From: Nitrospira defluvii
Lineage (GTDB): Bacteria; Nitrospirota; Nitrospiria; Nitrospirales; Nitrospiraceae
Reading direction: 5' to 3'
DNA length: 64,000 nucleotides
NCBI GenBank assembly: GCA_000196815.1
Contig: FP929003.1
Coordinates: 2,565,501 to 2,629,500, forward strand
In this document: positions 16,288-25,752 of the stretch, piece after piece
Position numbering within the stretch: position 1 is the first letter of the stretch
Layout of the letters: each line of letters opens with the position of its first letter
Program-made: the position numbers and the translations under genes
The notes under the pieces: model-generated
Told to the model about the DNA's origin: nothing
Database searches by the model: none
Seen by the model: the letters and a program-made list of their open reading frames with translations, nothing else

Positions 16288-16316
16288 TTTACAAGCTCCG
16301 TAGACTCTTCTATAGT
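16288..16316 (+). promoter_or_regulatory. Candidate sigma-70 promoter of lptF
   Basis: TTTACA (16288-16293), a 17-base spacer, then TATAGT (16311-16316): both boxes are one base off consensus and spacing is ideal. It lies 42 bases upstream of the lptF start and would drive lptF-lptG and perhaps the following genes. Confidence 0.6.
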
Positions 16317-16357
16317 GCGGCAACCCAAGTCATCGTTGTAGGATTTCGACCGCCCTC

Positions 16358-17443
16358 GTGCTGCACACCATCCTCGATCGCTATATTTTCCGCGAGCTCT
16401 TCTCCCCGTTCGGCATCAGCCTGGCTGCGCTCTGTTTCGTCATGCTCACGAAAGAGCTGTTGCGACTGGTGGAACTGCTGGTGACGAAGGGGATCGGCTT
16501 TCTCTCGGTCCTGAAAGTATTCGCTCATTTGCTGCCGTCGTTTCTGGTCCTCACCCTGCCTATCGCGGGCATTATTGCCACCATTACAGCCTTCGGCCGG
16601 TTATCCCTCGACAAAGAACTCGTCGCCATGCGCGCTGCCGGCTTCAGCCTCCTGCGGCTGTCCCAGTCGGTCTTTATATTCGCCGCGCTGGTCTGCGGCC
16701 TCACGCTGGTGATGGCGCAGTACGGGCAACCATGGAGCAACGTCAATCTCAAGAAGGTGGCGCTGAACCTGTTGCGCGACGAACTCGTGCTGGAACTCGA
16801 TCGCGGCGTCTTTAATGAAGCCATTCCCAAGATGACGATCTACGTACCCGACGCCCAGGAGGGACAGGACAACCGGGGCATTTTCGTGGCCGATGAACGG
16901 AACCCGGCCGATCCACGTATCATCGTCGCACAGCAGTATCAGGTGATGACCGATCCGGCCAGCAGCCAGGTGGCGCTGCGGCTGATGAACGGCGTCATCC
17001 ATAGTCGCCCCCAGAATCCGGAGGAGTATCAGAAGATTTCGTTTACGTCCTACGACTTGAAGCTGAGCCTGAGCGCGAGCCTGTACGGCGCGGAGGAACG
17101 CACGCCGATCGACGTCATTCGCGCCAAACTGGAGAGCACCGGCTGGACAGATACCAACGCGTTGCGGCGCTTGATGGAATATTATAAGGACCTGGCCTTC
17201 CCGGCGGCCTCGCTGGTGTTCTGTATCCTGGGGGTGCCGGTCGGCATCGTGTCCAAACGTTCGGGCAGCATCGGCGGGTTTGCGGTCGGCGTGCTGGTGG
17301 TCATCGCTTACTATGTCATCAATGTGGCCTGCGAGTTTCTGGTCACCACTCTGTGGATTTCCCCGTTCGCCGGCGCCTGGCTCCCCAATGTCATCTTCAC
17401 CGTGGTGACCATTCTGTGGTTCTATCGGGTGAGCCGCCAATAA
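16358..17443 (+). CDS. lptF: LPS export ABC transporter permease LptF
   Basis: 361 residues, GTG start at 16358. YjgP/YjgQ family: three N-terminal membrane helices (to about 120), a periplasmic beta-jellyroll middle region (about 130-265), and three C-terminal helices (FPAASLVFCILGVPVGIVSK onward). With LptG and the ATPase LptB it pulls LPS from the inner membrane and hands it to LptC/LptA. lptG starts 4 bases after its stop. The initiator lacks a strong ribosome site, but the N-terminus (LDRYIFRELFSPF) is typical of the family. Confidence 0.9.
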   Translation: MLHTILDRYIFRELFSPFGISLAALCFVMLTKELLRLVELLVTKGIGFLSVLKVFAHLLPSFLVLTLPIAGIIATITAFGRLSLDKELVAMRAAGFSLLRLSQSVFIFAALVCGLTLVMAQYGQPWSNVNLKKVALNLLRDELVLELDRGVFNEAIPKMTIYVPDAQEGQDNRGIFVADERNPADPRIIVAQQYQVMTDPASSQVALRLMNGVIHSRPQNPEEYQKISFTSYDLKLSLSASLYGAEERTPIDVIRAKLESTGWTDTNALRRLMEYYKDLAFPAASLVFCILGVPVGIVSKRSGSIGGFAVGVLVVIAYYVINVACEFLVTTLWISPFAGAWLPNVIFTVVTILWFYRVSRQ

Positions 17444-17447
17444 TCCT

Positions 17448-18539
17448 ATGAACATTCTGTTTCGCTATATGCTGCGCGAGTACGTGAAGATCTTCGGCAT
17501 GTGCTTCGCCGGGCTCATGACGATCTACCTCGTCATCGACTTCTTCGAGAAGGTGCGCCGCTTTCTGCGGTACGACGCCCATGCCCTCGATGTGCTGGCC
17601 TACTTCGTCCTCAAGATGCCCGCGATTTCCTACCAGATCGCACCGCTGGCTGTCCTGATGGCGACCCTGCTCACGATCGGCCTGTTGTCGCGCAGCCATG
17701 AAATCACCGCGATGCGCAGCTGCGGTATCAGCCTCTATTGGATTACCTCCCCGTTCCTGTTTCTCGGCACCGTCTTGGCCCTGGTCCTGTTTGCCTTCAG
17801 TTCGACCGTCATTCCCCTCGCCCTCGCCAAGGCCGAGCAGATCAAAACGACCCGGATCGAAAAACGAGCGGTGCCGGTCTCGGTGAAAGCGGCACAGCCA
17901 TGGGTCAGCCTGGGCGGCCAGACCTTGATGAACATCGACACCATCGACCCGGGCGGCGCGGTGTTACGAAAGATCCGCCTCTATCGCCTGAGCCCGACGT
18001 TCGAACTGGAGCAAATTGCGGAGGCACAGCGCGCGGTGTATTCGCCGCAGGGCTGGGTCCTGGAAGACGGCATCCGGCGCTCGTTCCGGCAGGATGGGAC
18101 GGTCTCGGTGAACAGTTTTCAGACCGAACCCTTGCCGCTCGCGCAAATTCCCGACGACTTCACGACCTGGCTGGAGTTGGATTCGGAAACGATGACACTG
18201 CCGGAGATTCGCGCCTATGTCGATCGGCTGCATCTGGGCGGCACGATCCTTCCGCGCCTGCTGACGGATTATTATGGCCGGATCGCCTTCCCCTGCGTGA
18301 CCTTTATTATGGTGGTCGTCGGTATTGCCTTGAGCCTCCGGCGCACCGGCGTGCGCGGCAGCGGGATGGCCATGGGCATCGGACAGGCCATGGCAGTGGG
18401 ATTTTTTTACTGGTCCACGCATTCCGTGGCGATTGCGCTGGGACGCGGCGGGGCGCTCGCGCCGATGCTGGCAGGCTGGATGGCCAATCTGGTATTTCTG
18501 ACGTTTGGCTTTTATCTGCTGTTGAAGGTCCGTTACTGA
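17448..18539 (+). CDS. lptG: LPS export ABC transporter permease LptG
   Basis: 363 residues with the same six-helix plus periplasmic-domain plan as LptF. N-terminus ILFRYMLREYVKIF, conserved cytoplasmic loop SRSHEITAMRSCGISLYWI, C-terminal helices GRIAFPCVTFIMVVVGIALS onward. It pairs with LptF at the inner membrane. The two genes are separated by only 4 bases. Order and adjacency support the LptF/LptG assignment rather than two unrelated permeases. The ATPase LptB is not in this window. Confidence 0.9.
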   Translation: MNILFRYMLREYVKIFGMCFAGLMTIYLVIDFFEKVRRFLRYDAHALDVLAYFVLKMPAISYQIAPLAVLMATLLTIGLLSRSHEITAMRSCGISLYWITSPFLFLGTVLALVLFAFSSTVIPLALAKAEQIKTTRIEKRAVPVSVKAAQPWVSLGGQTLMNIDTIDPGGAVLRKIRLYRLSPTFELEQIAEAQRAVYSPQGWVLEDGIRRSFRQDGTVSVNSFQTEPLPLAQIPDDFTTWLELDSETMTLPEIRAYVDRLHLGGTILPRLLTDYYGRIAFPCVTFIMVVVGIALSLRRTGVRGSGMAMGIGQAMAVGFFYWSTHSVAIALGRGGALAPMLAGWMANLVFLTFGFYLLLKVRY

Positions 18540-18694
18540 GAGGATCACAAAATAGTCCGCCAGCGGCGTTCGCCCATTCGACAGACGTAGTATCGCCCGC
18601 GAGCGCCTGATGCTTACAGCATTGACTGTGGCGCCACCGTACGGTAAGTAGACAGGCCGCACAAGGCATCACCGGCAAGCAGTGAAAGGGTTCT

Positions 18695-19951
18695 ATGTCG
18701 ACGAGAGTCGTCATCACAGGTCTGGGAGTCGTCTCCCCCATCGGCATCGGGGTGCCGCAGTTCTGGAAAGCGGCATTGGAAGGCCGGTCCGGAATCTCGG
18801 CCATTACCTCCTTCGACCCGTTCCCGCTGGAAGGGTACCGGTCGCGCGTGGCCGGACGCATTCTCGGATTTTCCCCCGAGCAGTATCTCCCGGCCGGTCA
18901 AGGCGACCGGGTAGATCGCTATGCCCAGTTCGCCCTCGTGGCCGCCAAGGAAGCATTGGCGGATGCCGACTTCCGCATGGAGCGGGAAGAGCCGCACCGG
19001 GTCGGGGTCATTGTCGGCGCCGGCATGGGCGGCATGGTGATGGGCGAACGGGAAATCACGCAACTGTATGAACAGAAACGCCCGCACCGGGTGCATCCGA
19101 ACTTTATTCCCGTCATCACGCTGAATTCGGCTTCCGGTATCGTGGCCATGACCTATGGCGCCAAAGGACCCAACCTGACGATTTCCACGGCTTGCTCATC
19201 GAGTGCCCATGCCCTGGGTCAGGCGATGCATGCCATTCGCGCCGGCACGGCGGACGCCGTGATCGTCGTCGGCGCCGATGCCAGTATTACGCCCCTGGTC
19301 TTTGCCGGATTTTGCTCGCTGCGCGCGCTTTCGACCAAGTATAACGAGACGCCAGAACGGGCCTCCCGGCCCTTCGATCGTGGACGGGATGGCTTTGTCA
19401 TGGGTGAGGGCGCCGGCGCGCTGATTCTCGAATCGTTCGCCCACGCGAAAAAACGCAAAGCCCGGATGTACGCGGAAGTGGCCGGCTACGCCGCCACCAG
19501 CGAAGCCCATCATATGGTGATCCCGCGCGAGGACGGCGAAGAGGTGGCGATCACAATGCGCCTGGCCTTGAAGGACGCGGGCGTCACGCCGGCACAAGTC
19601 GACTACATCAATGCCCATGCAACCTCCACGACGGTGGGCGATGCCGTCGAAGTCAAGGCCATTCGTCTCTTGTTCAAGTCCAGGGCCGATAAGCTGGCGG
19701 TGAGCGCCACGAAGTCACTCGTGGGCCATACGCTGGGTGCCGCGGGATCGCTGGCCGGGATCGTCTCGGCCCTGACCCTTACCAGCGGACAAATTCACCC
19801 GACGCTCAACCTTGACGATCCGGATCCGGCCTGCGCTCTCGCGGGGCTGTCTGCGCAACCGCAAACCCGCAAAACCAAGGTCGCGCTGATCAACGCGTTC
19901 GGCTTCGGCAGTAACAATGCCGCGGTCGTCTTAAAATCTCTGTCGGCCTGA
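18695..19951 (+). CDS. fabF: 3-oxoacyl-[acyl-carrier-protein] synthase II
   Basis: 418 residues, full-length KAS II. The condensing triad is visible: Cys167 in STACSSS, His308 in NAHATST and His345 in KSLVGHTLGAAG. It elongates acyl-ACP by two carbons. It lies in a gene run with lptFG upstream and an ACP and lpxD directly downstream. A specific role in supplying the 3-hydroxyacyl chains of lipid A is plausible but not provable here. The 155-base gap before it may contain its own promoter. Confidence 0.92.
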   Translation: MSTRVVITGLGVVSPIGIGVPQFWKAALEGRSGISAITSFDPFPLEGYRSRVAGRILGFSPEQYLPAGQGDRVDRYAQFALVAAKEALADADFRMEREEPHRVGVIVGAGMGGMVMGEREITQLYEQKRPHRVHPNFIPVITLNSASGIVAMTYGAKGPNLTISTACSSSAHALGQAMHAIRAGTADAVIVVGADASITPLVFAGFCSLRALSTKYNETPERASRPFDRGRDGFVMGEGAGALILESFAHAKKRKARMYAEVAGYAATSEAHHMVIPREDGEEVAITMRLALKDAGVTPAQVDYINAHATSTTVGDAVEVKAIRLLFKSRADKLAVSATKSLVGHTLGAAGSLAGIVSALTLTSGQIHPTLNLDDPDPACALAGLSAQPQTRKTKVALINAFGFGSNNAAVVLKSLSA

Positions 19952-20014
19952 CCCGCGTCGGACGACGACATTCGTGCACGTGCGATGTGCCGGCAAGGAA
20001 CGAAGGAACCGGTT

Positions 20015-20356
20015 ATGGCTAAGACTTCAGATGTTTCGGACAAGATCATTCAGGCGCTGGCGGACTATCTCAAGCGGGATGCGGCGTCGATTCAGACGAC
20101 CCATCACCTGCGGGACGATCTGGGGTTGGATTCGATGGCGGTGATCGAGATGCTCTACCGCATCGAAGAAGTCTTTAATCTCCAGATTCCCGACCAGGAC
20201 CTCGTCGGACTGACCACCGTCGGCCAGGTGATCGCCTATGTACAAGGCCGGGTCGCCCCTCCGAAGGCTTCCGCGAAGGCAGCCGAGCACACTCCGGCGA
20301 AAGCCGCGGCGAAGAAGCCCGCAGCCAAGCCTTCTACCAAAAGCAAGAAGGCCTAG
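20015..20356 (+). CDS. Acyl carrier protein with Lys/Ala-rich tail
   Basis: 113 residues from ATG 20015, with AAGGAACGAAGGAACC upstream. Residues 1-80 are a normal ACP with the phosphopantetheine Ser40 in [12 protein letters not shown]. Residues 82-113 form a basic, histone-H1-like tail ([20 protein letters not shown], then [13 protein letters not shown]). House-keeping ACPs are about 78 residues and acidic throughout, so this is probably a dedicated carrier. It is 63 bases after fabF and 4 bases before lpxD, which uses 3-hydroxyacyl-ACP. Confidence 0.85.
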   Translation: MAKTSDVSDKIIQALADYLKRDAASIQTTHHLRDDLGLDSMAVIEMLYRIEEVFNLQIPDQDLVGLTTVGQVIAYVQGRVAPPKASAKAAEHTPAKAAAKKPAAKPSTKSKKA

Positions 20357-20360
20357 CCAT

Positions 20361-21443
20361 ATGACGACCGCAGCGAGACGCACGCCGCTGACACTCCGCG
20401 AACTCCACAGTTATGTCGGAGGAGAACTGGTCGGTTCGCCGGATGCGACCGTCACCGGGGTGGCGAGCCTGGAAGAGGCCGGGCCTGGCGACCTCGCCTT
20501 CCTGACTTCCGAACGCAATTTGAAATCTCCGCAGACCGCTGTCATCGGAGCCCTGCTCGTCGGGCGTCGCCTGCCTGATTGCCCGTCTCCGCAGCTCGTG
20601 GTGGATAATCCTGCGTACGCCTTTGCACGGGCCGCCCAGCAGTTTTTTACGCGACCGACCCGCAGCCGCGGCATCGCCCAGGGCATCACCCGCGGCGAGG
20701 ACGTGACCATCGGCGCGGATGCGTCGATTTGGCCGGGCGTGACCGTCGGAGACCGTGTCTCCATCGGCGCAAGGGTCACCCTCTACCCAGGGGTCTTTAT
20801 CGGCGACGATAGCGTCATTGGTGATGATGCCCTCCTCTACCCCAACGTGGTGGTTCGCGAAGGCTGCCGTCTCGGCGCTCGCGTAATCGTGCACAGCGGC
20901 ACGGTGATCGGCAGTGACGGATTCGGCTACGTCCAGTATCAGGGACGTCACCAGAAGATTCCGCAATTAGGCGGCGTGCTCATCGAGGATGACGTGGAGC
21001 TGGGCTCCAATGTGAGCATCGATCGCGCCACGTTCGGCAATACCGTCATCAAGCGCGGAACGAAGATCGATAATCTCGTGCAGATCGCGCACAACGTAAC
21101 GGTGGGTGAACACAATATCCTCGTCGCACAGGTCGGCATTGCCGGCAGTACGACGCTGGGGAAATATGTCATGGTGGGTGGCCAGGCCGGCCTCGCCGAC
21201 CATTTGCAGATCGGCGATCAGGTCATGATTGCCGCAAAATCCGGTGTGACACGAAGCCTGGAGCCCAATCAAATCGTCTCCGGCGCACCGGTGATGGCCC
21301 ATGCAACGTTTCTGAAGGCCCAGGCGGTGATTCCGCAGTTGCCGGAACTACGCCAGCGAGTCCGCGAGTTGGAAGAACGACTTGCGAAGTTGGAGCAGGT
21401 CCGTCAGGCACCCGCCAAATCCCGCACACCCCGTCGCAAATAG
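20361..21443 (+). CDS. lpxD: UDP-3-O-acylglucosamine N-acyltransferase LpxD
   Basis: 360 residues from ATG 20361. N-terminal uridine-binding domain ([39 protein letters not shown]), then a left-handed beta-helix of hexapeptide repeats (about 105-320). The catalytic region is [13 protein letters not shown] and [14 protein letters not shown]. The C-terminal helix [20 protein letters not shown] is typical. It adds the N-linked 3-hydroxyacyl chain in lipid A synthesis. It sits 4 bases after the ACP gene, likely translationally coupled. Confidence 0.93.
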   Translation: MTTAARRTPLTLRELHSYVGGELVGSPDATVTGVASLEEAGPGDLAFLTSERNLKSPQTAVIGALLVGRRLPDCPSPQLVVDNPAYAFARAAQQFFTRPTRSRGIAQGITRGEDVTIGADASIWPGVTVGDRVSIGARVTLYPGVFIGDDSVIGDDALLYPNVVVREGCRLGARVIVHSGTVIGSDGFGYVQYQGRHQKIPQLGGVLIEDDVELGSNVSIDRATFGNTVIKRGTKIDNLVQIAHNVTVGEHNILVAQVGIAGSTTLGKYVMVGGQAGLADHLQIGDQVMIAAKSGVTRSLEPNQIVSGAPVMAHATFLKAQAVIPQLPELRQRVRELEERLAKLEQVRQAPAKSRTPRRK

Positions 21444-21460
21444 CCGGCGCCGCCGGATCG

Positions 21461-21985
21461 TCAGTTCTTCAGCACCGACTTCCAGAAGAAGAGTTTTGCC
21501 CAGAAGAATCCGGCCCAGGGTAAAAAACAGGCCGCGATCGGATGGACTGCGCCGTAGAGCACGCTGAGCATCGAGCCGGCAAGCAGGAGCGCCAGGCCGA
21601 CCATATAGGCGCCGGGAGCCCACGGCGACCCGCTGGCCTGCTCCTGAGTCGCTGCACTCTCTCGTTTGGGTTTGCCGCTCTTGCTCACTGTCGGCTGCCG
21701 CATGCGCGCTGCAAACACCTCCGGGCGATTGCTCAGAATCCACCGGTGATAGGTCGTCTGCAGCCACCCGAGCACCCCGCCCAGCAGCAACAGCCCGGAA
21801 CTCTGGAGAAAGGTCCACCACGTGTAGGTGTCCGTGGCGATGAGTTGGTACGCGAGCCCGCCGACCCCGCCGATCATGGAAATCAGGCCGAGGATACCGG
21901 CCGGAAATAACATGTAAGCTTTGATATAGGCCGTCGCTCGCGCGTCGTGTCCTTCTTGCTGTTTGAGAGAGATCAGTTTTGCCAT
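21461..21985 (-). CDS. Integral membrane protein, hypothetical
   Basis: 174 residues, about four membrane helices in two pairs (FPAGILGLISMIGGVGGLAY and FLQSSGLLLLGGVLGWLQ; then GAYMVGLALLLAGSMLSVLY and IAACFLPWAGFFWAKLFF). A basic loop of about 45 residues lies between the pairs. I do not recognise the family. It converges on lpxD with 17 bases between. Confidence 0.6.
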   Translation of the reverse strand: MAKLISLKQQEGHDARATAYIKAYMLFPAGILGLISMIGGVGGLAYQLIATDTYTWWTFLQSSGLLLLGGVLGWLQTTYHRWILSNRPEVFAARMRQPTVSKSGKPKRESAATQEQASGSPWAPGAYMVGLALLLAGSMLSVLYGAVHPIAACFLPWAGFFWAKLFFWKSVLKN

Positions 21986-22255
21986 GGGCGTGATGGTCGT
22001 ACAATCGCAACCTCAACCGCAAGAGAAAATGTATCGGACGTGACAAATTCCAGCGAACGGCGACGTAAGCATCCCTGTCCCGTGCAGCGCCACCTCTTCG
22101 ATCGACGAGTAGGAGCCGAGACCACGCGGGGCGTAGGCCGACGGAGTTGATTCCCTCTAAGCAGGCGCAGAGACAGGTGTTGAGCGAGCAGTGGATCGAT
22201 CGTTCAGGATTGACGTGAGAGACCGGCGATCTCAACGGACTGGCATCATTCTTCC

Positions 22256-22278
22256 CCGTCCACAAGAACTGTGGACGG
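22256..22278. repeat. Perfect 9-bp inverted repeat in the 488-bp gap 21986-22473
   Basis: CCGTCCACA (22256-22264) and TGTGGACGG (22270-22278) flank a 5-base loop. It lies about 200 bases after the end of the chemosensory operon and 270 bases before the membrane-protein gene. No uridine tract follows on either strand. It could be a factor-dependent terminator stem or an operator. I see no gene or RNA in the rest of this gap. Confidence 0.35.
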
Positions 22279-22473
22279 ACTGTGCGCAACCATGTGGACA
22301 GACACCCACAAGCAGTAGCTGCGTAGGAACGCGCGCAATGTGCTCAATAATTAGGCGGCGTGACGTGAGGTATCTCAGCAGAATGGAACGGTGTTCAGCT
22401 TTGAACGGTTGAGGGAGAGCGGCAAGGAAGAGGAGGCAAACCGGCTATCAAGCCGGAGGGGTTCGCCAAACCG

Positions 22474-24546
22474 CTATGCGATGGGGAGGATGTCAAAAAT
22501 GGCTGCTCGTTCCACGCGACCGACATCGACCCATTGCTGGGCCAGCGGGATCAGCGTCGCCAATCGTTCTTCCACAGCTGCCAATCGCTCGCGAATCACC
22601 GCCGGTTTGTGCTGAGCCGTGACGCGGAGGAACGTGCGGAGACCATGCAGGAACAGGCTGATATTCGCCGCAGCCACTCGCTCGGCCGCATCGGAGAGCG
22701 CCTCGATTTCGACAAAAATGGGTTCCAACGCCTGGGGTGGAAATACGCGATCCTCACTCGTGAGCGCGACATGCCTGAGCGTGGCGATCACCGCCGGGAT
22801 ATGCGCCTGCATGTGCGCAAGGAATCGCTCATCCAGCTCATCCAACTCCTGCAACAGTCGCCCGATGGCACGCGCATCCAGCACGCCTGCCCCCTGCTGC
22901 ATCTCCTGCTCGGCGCGCTGAATTACGGTATCCAGTACATCGCGCACCGGTTGGAGCGATCGACCTCGCGCTTGATGCAACTGCCGCAAGGCGTCAAGTA
23001 TGGATGCGGCCGGCAACGGGGCGGAAGGCGCGTCATCCGGCATATGAGCCTCAACAGCCGCGGGCACGTCGACGACCACCGGCACAGGAGTTTCAGTCAC
23101 AGGCTGCCGCACAGCTACGGTCGGTTTCGGACTATCTTGTGGAGGACGTTCGACGGCATGAAGGGCCTGCACCGTCTTGCTGATTTCGAGCAACCCCTCC
23201 CGAAGCGACGCCACGTGATGAGCCGCCACGGTGCGCTCATGTTTTGCGGCGGCCTGAAGGAGCGGAAGCATCCGGGTCGCCATGTCTTCCACGGCCGTCA
23301 ACCCGACGGTCGCGGCGGATCGCGCGAGGTTGCTGACGCTCTGCCACAAAATCGTGCTCAACTTGGCGCGGCGTCCCTGTTCACTTGTCGTGTCGAGCCG
23401 CTCGAGCGCCGTCTGGATCTGATTGAGCCATTCACGGGCCTCCAATACAAACAGGCCGAGAATTTCTCGCCGGACATGCGGGCCCTGGTCAGGCGCTTCG
23501 ATGGCCGACTGGACCTGCACAGGCTGCGCGGCTGCCTTGGGTTGCCCCACCGCAGCCTGAATCACGCCGGCGATCGCATCCAGACTTTCGAGCAGCGCGG
23601 CAAACTGATCCGATGCGCTTGTCGGCGTAGCGCGCTCGGCAGCCGTCGGTGCGGTTGCAAACGTGACGCGCTCCAATGCCGGTGAATCGACAGTCTCTGC
23701 GACCGACACCTGAGGCAACTGACTGAGATCGAGGTACCGCGGTGGATCGCTCACCGCGGTCTCCTGTGCGCCGGTCACACGGAGCACCGGACGGGATGGG
23801 TATCGAGGCGTGATTCTCACCACCACACCTTCTTCGCCGCTGCTCAGACGCACCTTGGTGCCCAGCGGGTAGACCGAGAGTTGCTCGACCAATCCTTTCA
23901 TGATTTCACGGGGAAACGCAGTACGCTCCGTGTTCAATAACTCACGGATCGCCTCGTGCGGGAGGAGGCGCCGGCGGTACGGGCGCGGACTGACCAACGC
24001 GTCGAAGATATCGACGAGTCCGATGATCTGCGCCAGCTCATTGATTTCACGCCCCTTCAAACGGTTCGGGTACCCCTGCCCCTTCCCGCGCTCATGGGCC
24101 TGCAATACCACTTCGGCCAACCAGGCATAGTCCGCACCGAGACGTTCGATCACTCCATACCCCAAGCGCGGATGTTGCTCGACCAGAGCCCGTTCATCGG
24201 AGCTCAGGCGGCCGGTCTTCGTCAGCAAGTGCTGCGGCACGGCAAAGATACCGATGTCATGGAGGAGCCCGGCCAACGCCAGACGCCGCAACTCCGCGCC
24301 GTAATAGCCGAGGCCGATCCCGACCTTCGTCGCGAGAATGCTCACATTGACTAGATTGGTAACCAGCGGAGGGCCGACCGGACTGGACAGGGCCTCAACG
24401 ACTAATTGATCGTTTTCCTGAATCGACGCGACGATGGTGCCGGCAAGCTGGGTCAACTCCGTCAGGTTCACCGGTTCCTGCCGTTGCACGGCGGCAGCGA
24501 CCCGCATCAGCGCATCCTCAGCCTGCCGGTAGTGATTCTGCTCCAT
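22474..24546 (-). CDS. Degenerate HD-GYP protein with Hpt-like C-terminal region
   Basis: 690 residues. Residues 55-215 are an HD-GYP fold: LLHDIG (H96-D97), EQHPRLGYGVIERLG, HERGKGQGYPNRLKG (151-165) and LVDIFDALVSPRPYR. Several metal ligands look lost: Asn64 stands where the first His is expected, Ala150 replaces the first His of HHE, and Lys155 replaces the Asp before GxGYP. Residues 358-470 match the Hpt fold of the neighbouring CheA, but the HTLKGSA motif has become SNLARSA, with Ser405 in place of the phospho-accepting His. It is the last gene of the chemosensory operon. A regulatory rather than catalytic role in c-di-GMP signalling is inferred. Confidence 0.75.
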   Translation of the reverse strand: MEQNHYRQAEDALMRVAAAVQRQEPVNLTELTQLAGTIVASIQENDQLVVEALSSPVGPPLVTNLVNVSILATKVGIGLGYYGAELRRLALAGLLHDIGIFAVPQHLLTKTGRLSSDERALVEQHPRLGYGVIERLGADYAWLAEVVLQAHERGKGQGYPNRLKGREINELAQIIGLVDIFDALVSPRPYRRRLLPHEAIRELLNTERTAFPREIMKGLVEQLSVYPLGTKVRLSSGEEGVVVRITPRYPSRPVLRVTGAQETAVSDPPRYLDLSQLPQVSVAETVDSPALERVTFATAPTAAERATPTSASDQFAALLESLDAIAGVIQAAVGQPKAAAQPVQVQSAIEAPDQGPHVRREILGLFVLEAREWLNQIQTALERLDTTSEQGRRAKLSTILWQSVSNLARSAATVGLTAVEDMATRMLPLLQAAAKHERTVAAHHVASLREGLLEISKTVQALHAVERPPQDSPKPTVAVRQPVTETPVPVVVDVPAAVEAHMPDDAPSAPLPAASILDALRQLHQARGRSLQPVRDVLDTVIQRAEQEMQQGAGVLDARAIGRLLQELDELDERFLAHMQAHIPAVIATLRHVALTSEDRVFPPQALEPIFVEIEALSDAAERVAAANISLFLHGLRTFLRVTAQHKPAVIRERLAAVEERLATLIPLAQQWVDVGRVERAAIFDILPIA

Positions 24547-24745
24547 TTCCTCTCAGCCTCCAGCCTCGATGCGCTTCGTCACCCGGCGCGCCGTTGTTTC
24601 CACCTGTGTATGGTCCAATGGTCCAAGTCAGGGGGATCAGCACAGCCATCCGGAATGATTCTCATGGTGGAGATGCGCCGTCAACTCAATGAAGCCTGTC
24701 CGGGAAGTCTTGTCCGAGGCCGGTCGCGCACTGTGAGGAGCGCCC

Positions 24746-25693
24746 TCAGGCGGCAGGCAGCAGCCGGCTCATCAGATCCCGTTCCTGCTGTCCGGCGGTG
24801 ATCCAGTCTTCGATCGTGGTCATCACGGCGAGAATGCGCCCTTCCACGGCCTCGACGCGCTGGGACGCGATCACGATACGGCGCTGGACGATCAAGGCCA
24901 GGAAGCTCTGAAGGCCGGTGAGAAAGGTCACCAGCGGGGTGGCATTGACCTGCTTGGCCATGCCCTGAAGCTGTTCGATCTGCTGCATGCAGGTGCCAAG
25001 CACGTTGTTTGGCTCCAAACCCGTTACCCCCTCGACCCGGAGCCTGCTCAGATTGTGCGCAATGCCGGGCAATGCTTCTCGCAGCGAGTCCAGGCATCGG
25101 GCATCCGTGTTTTGGAGCTCACCCAACAACTGCTGAAACGCAGCCGTCTGTATCCGGCTCTCCCCCTGCCTCGCCTCCTGCTCCAATCGATGCATGACTT
25201 GTGGAATTAAACTGCGGGAAGCGACTCCCTTGGCAACCTGCTCGTCTTGAAGCATGCGAAGCGCGTTCAGGAGCGTGAGGAAATCGATGGCCGGCTCCGG
25301 TTGTAGGGGCGTGTCCTGGACAGGACCAAGGTCCAGCGTGATGCCAGTGGCCATCGTGACGGACGCGATGACGAGACAGAACTGTTCACGGACCGTGCCG
25401 AAATCCTGCTTGGTCGCCGTCGTCCGGTCTTTCAGGGTGTCGATGAAGGGAAGCAGCGCGAAGGTGGCACGTTCGACATCGGGGAGGTTCACCGTGGCGG
25501 CAGAACCACCGAGGCTGGTGATGCCCCTGACCACGGCATCCACCAATTGGGCATGCCGGTCGGTATCAGGCTGGCTTTCCAGCTCGGTCAAGGCGGAATG
25601 GATCTGAATGAGCCACTCTTGCGCCTCCTGACCGAACAGTTCAATCAGTTCTTTTTGAAAATCGTCTTCGGTCTGTTCTGGTTCGGTCGACAC
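24746..25693 (-). CDS. Hpt-like all-helical protein lacking the phospho-accepting His
   Basis: 315 residues, helical, no membrane segments. Residues 13-80 resemble CheA Hpt domains (ELIELFGQEAQEWLIQIHSA; GITSLGGSAATVNL), but the His of HTLKGSA is Thr59. It is paralogous to the C-terminal half of the HD-GYP protein downstream (EAREWLNQIQTALERL versus EAQEWLIQIHSALTEL). It may bind kinase or regulator without transferring phosphate. The family name is unknown to me. It lies 59 bases after the coiled-coil response regulator gene. Confidence 0.6.
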   Translation of the reverse strand: MSTEPEQTEDDFQKELIELFGQEAQEWLIQIHSALTELESQPDTDRHAQLVDAVVRGITSLGGSAATVNLPDVERATFALLPFIDTLKDRTTATKQDFGTVREQFCLVIASVTMATGITLDLGPVQDTPLQPEPAIDFLTLLNALRMLQDEQVAKGVASRSLIPQVMHRLEQEARQGESRIQTAAFQQLLGELQNTDARCLDSLREALPGIAHNLSRLRVEGVTGLEPNNVLGTCMQQIEQLQGMAKQVNATPLVTFLTGLQSFLALIVQRRIVIASQRVEAVEGRILAVMTTIEDWITAGQQERDLMSRLLPAA

Positions 25694-25752
25694 AGTAATG
25701 CCCTGCTTCTGACCTATGCACTCGCCCGGACATACGGACGAGTGACGGCCTC

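Noticed and set aside
21986-22473. tRNA or small RNA gene in the 488-bp gap
   Set aside because: I found no cloverleaf, TTCRANY loop or CCA end, and only one inverted repeat without terminator features.
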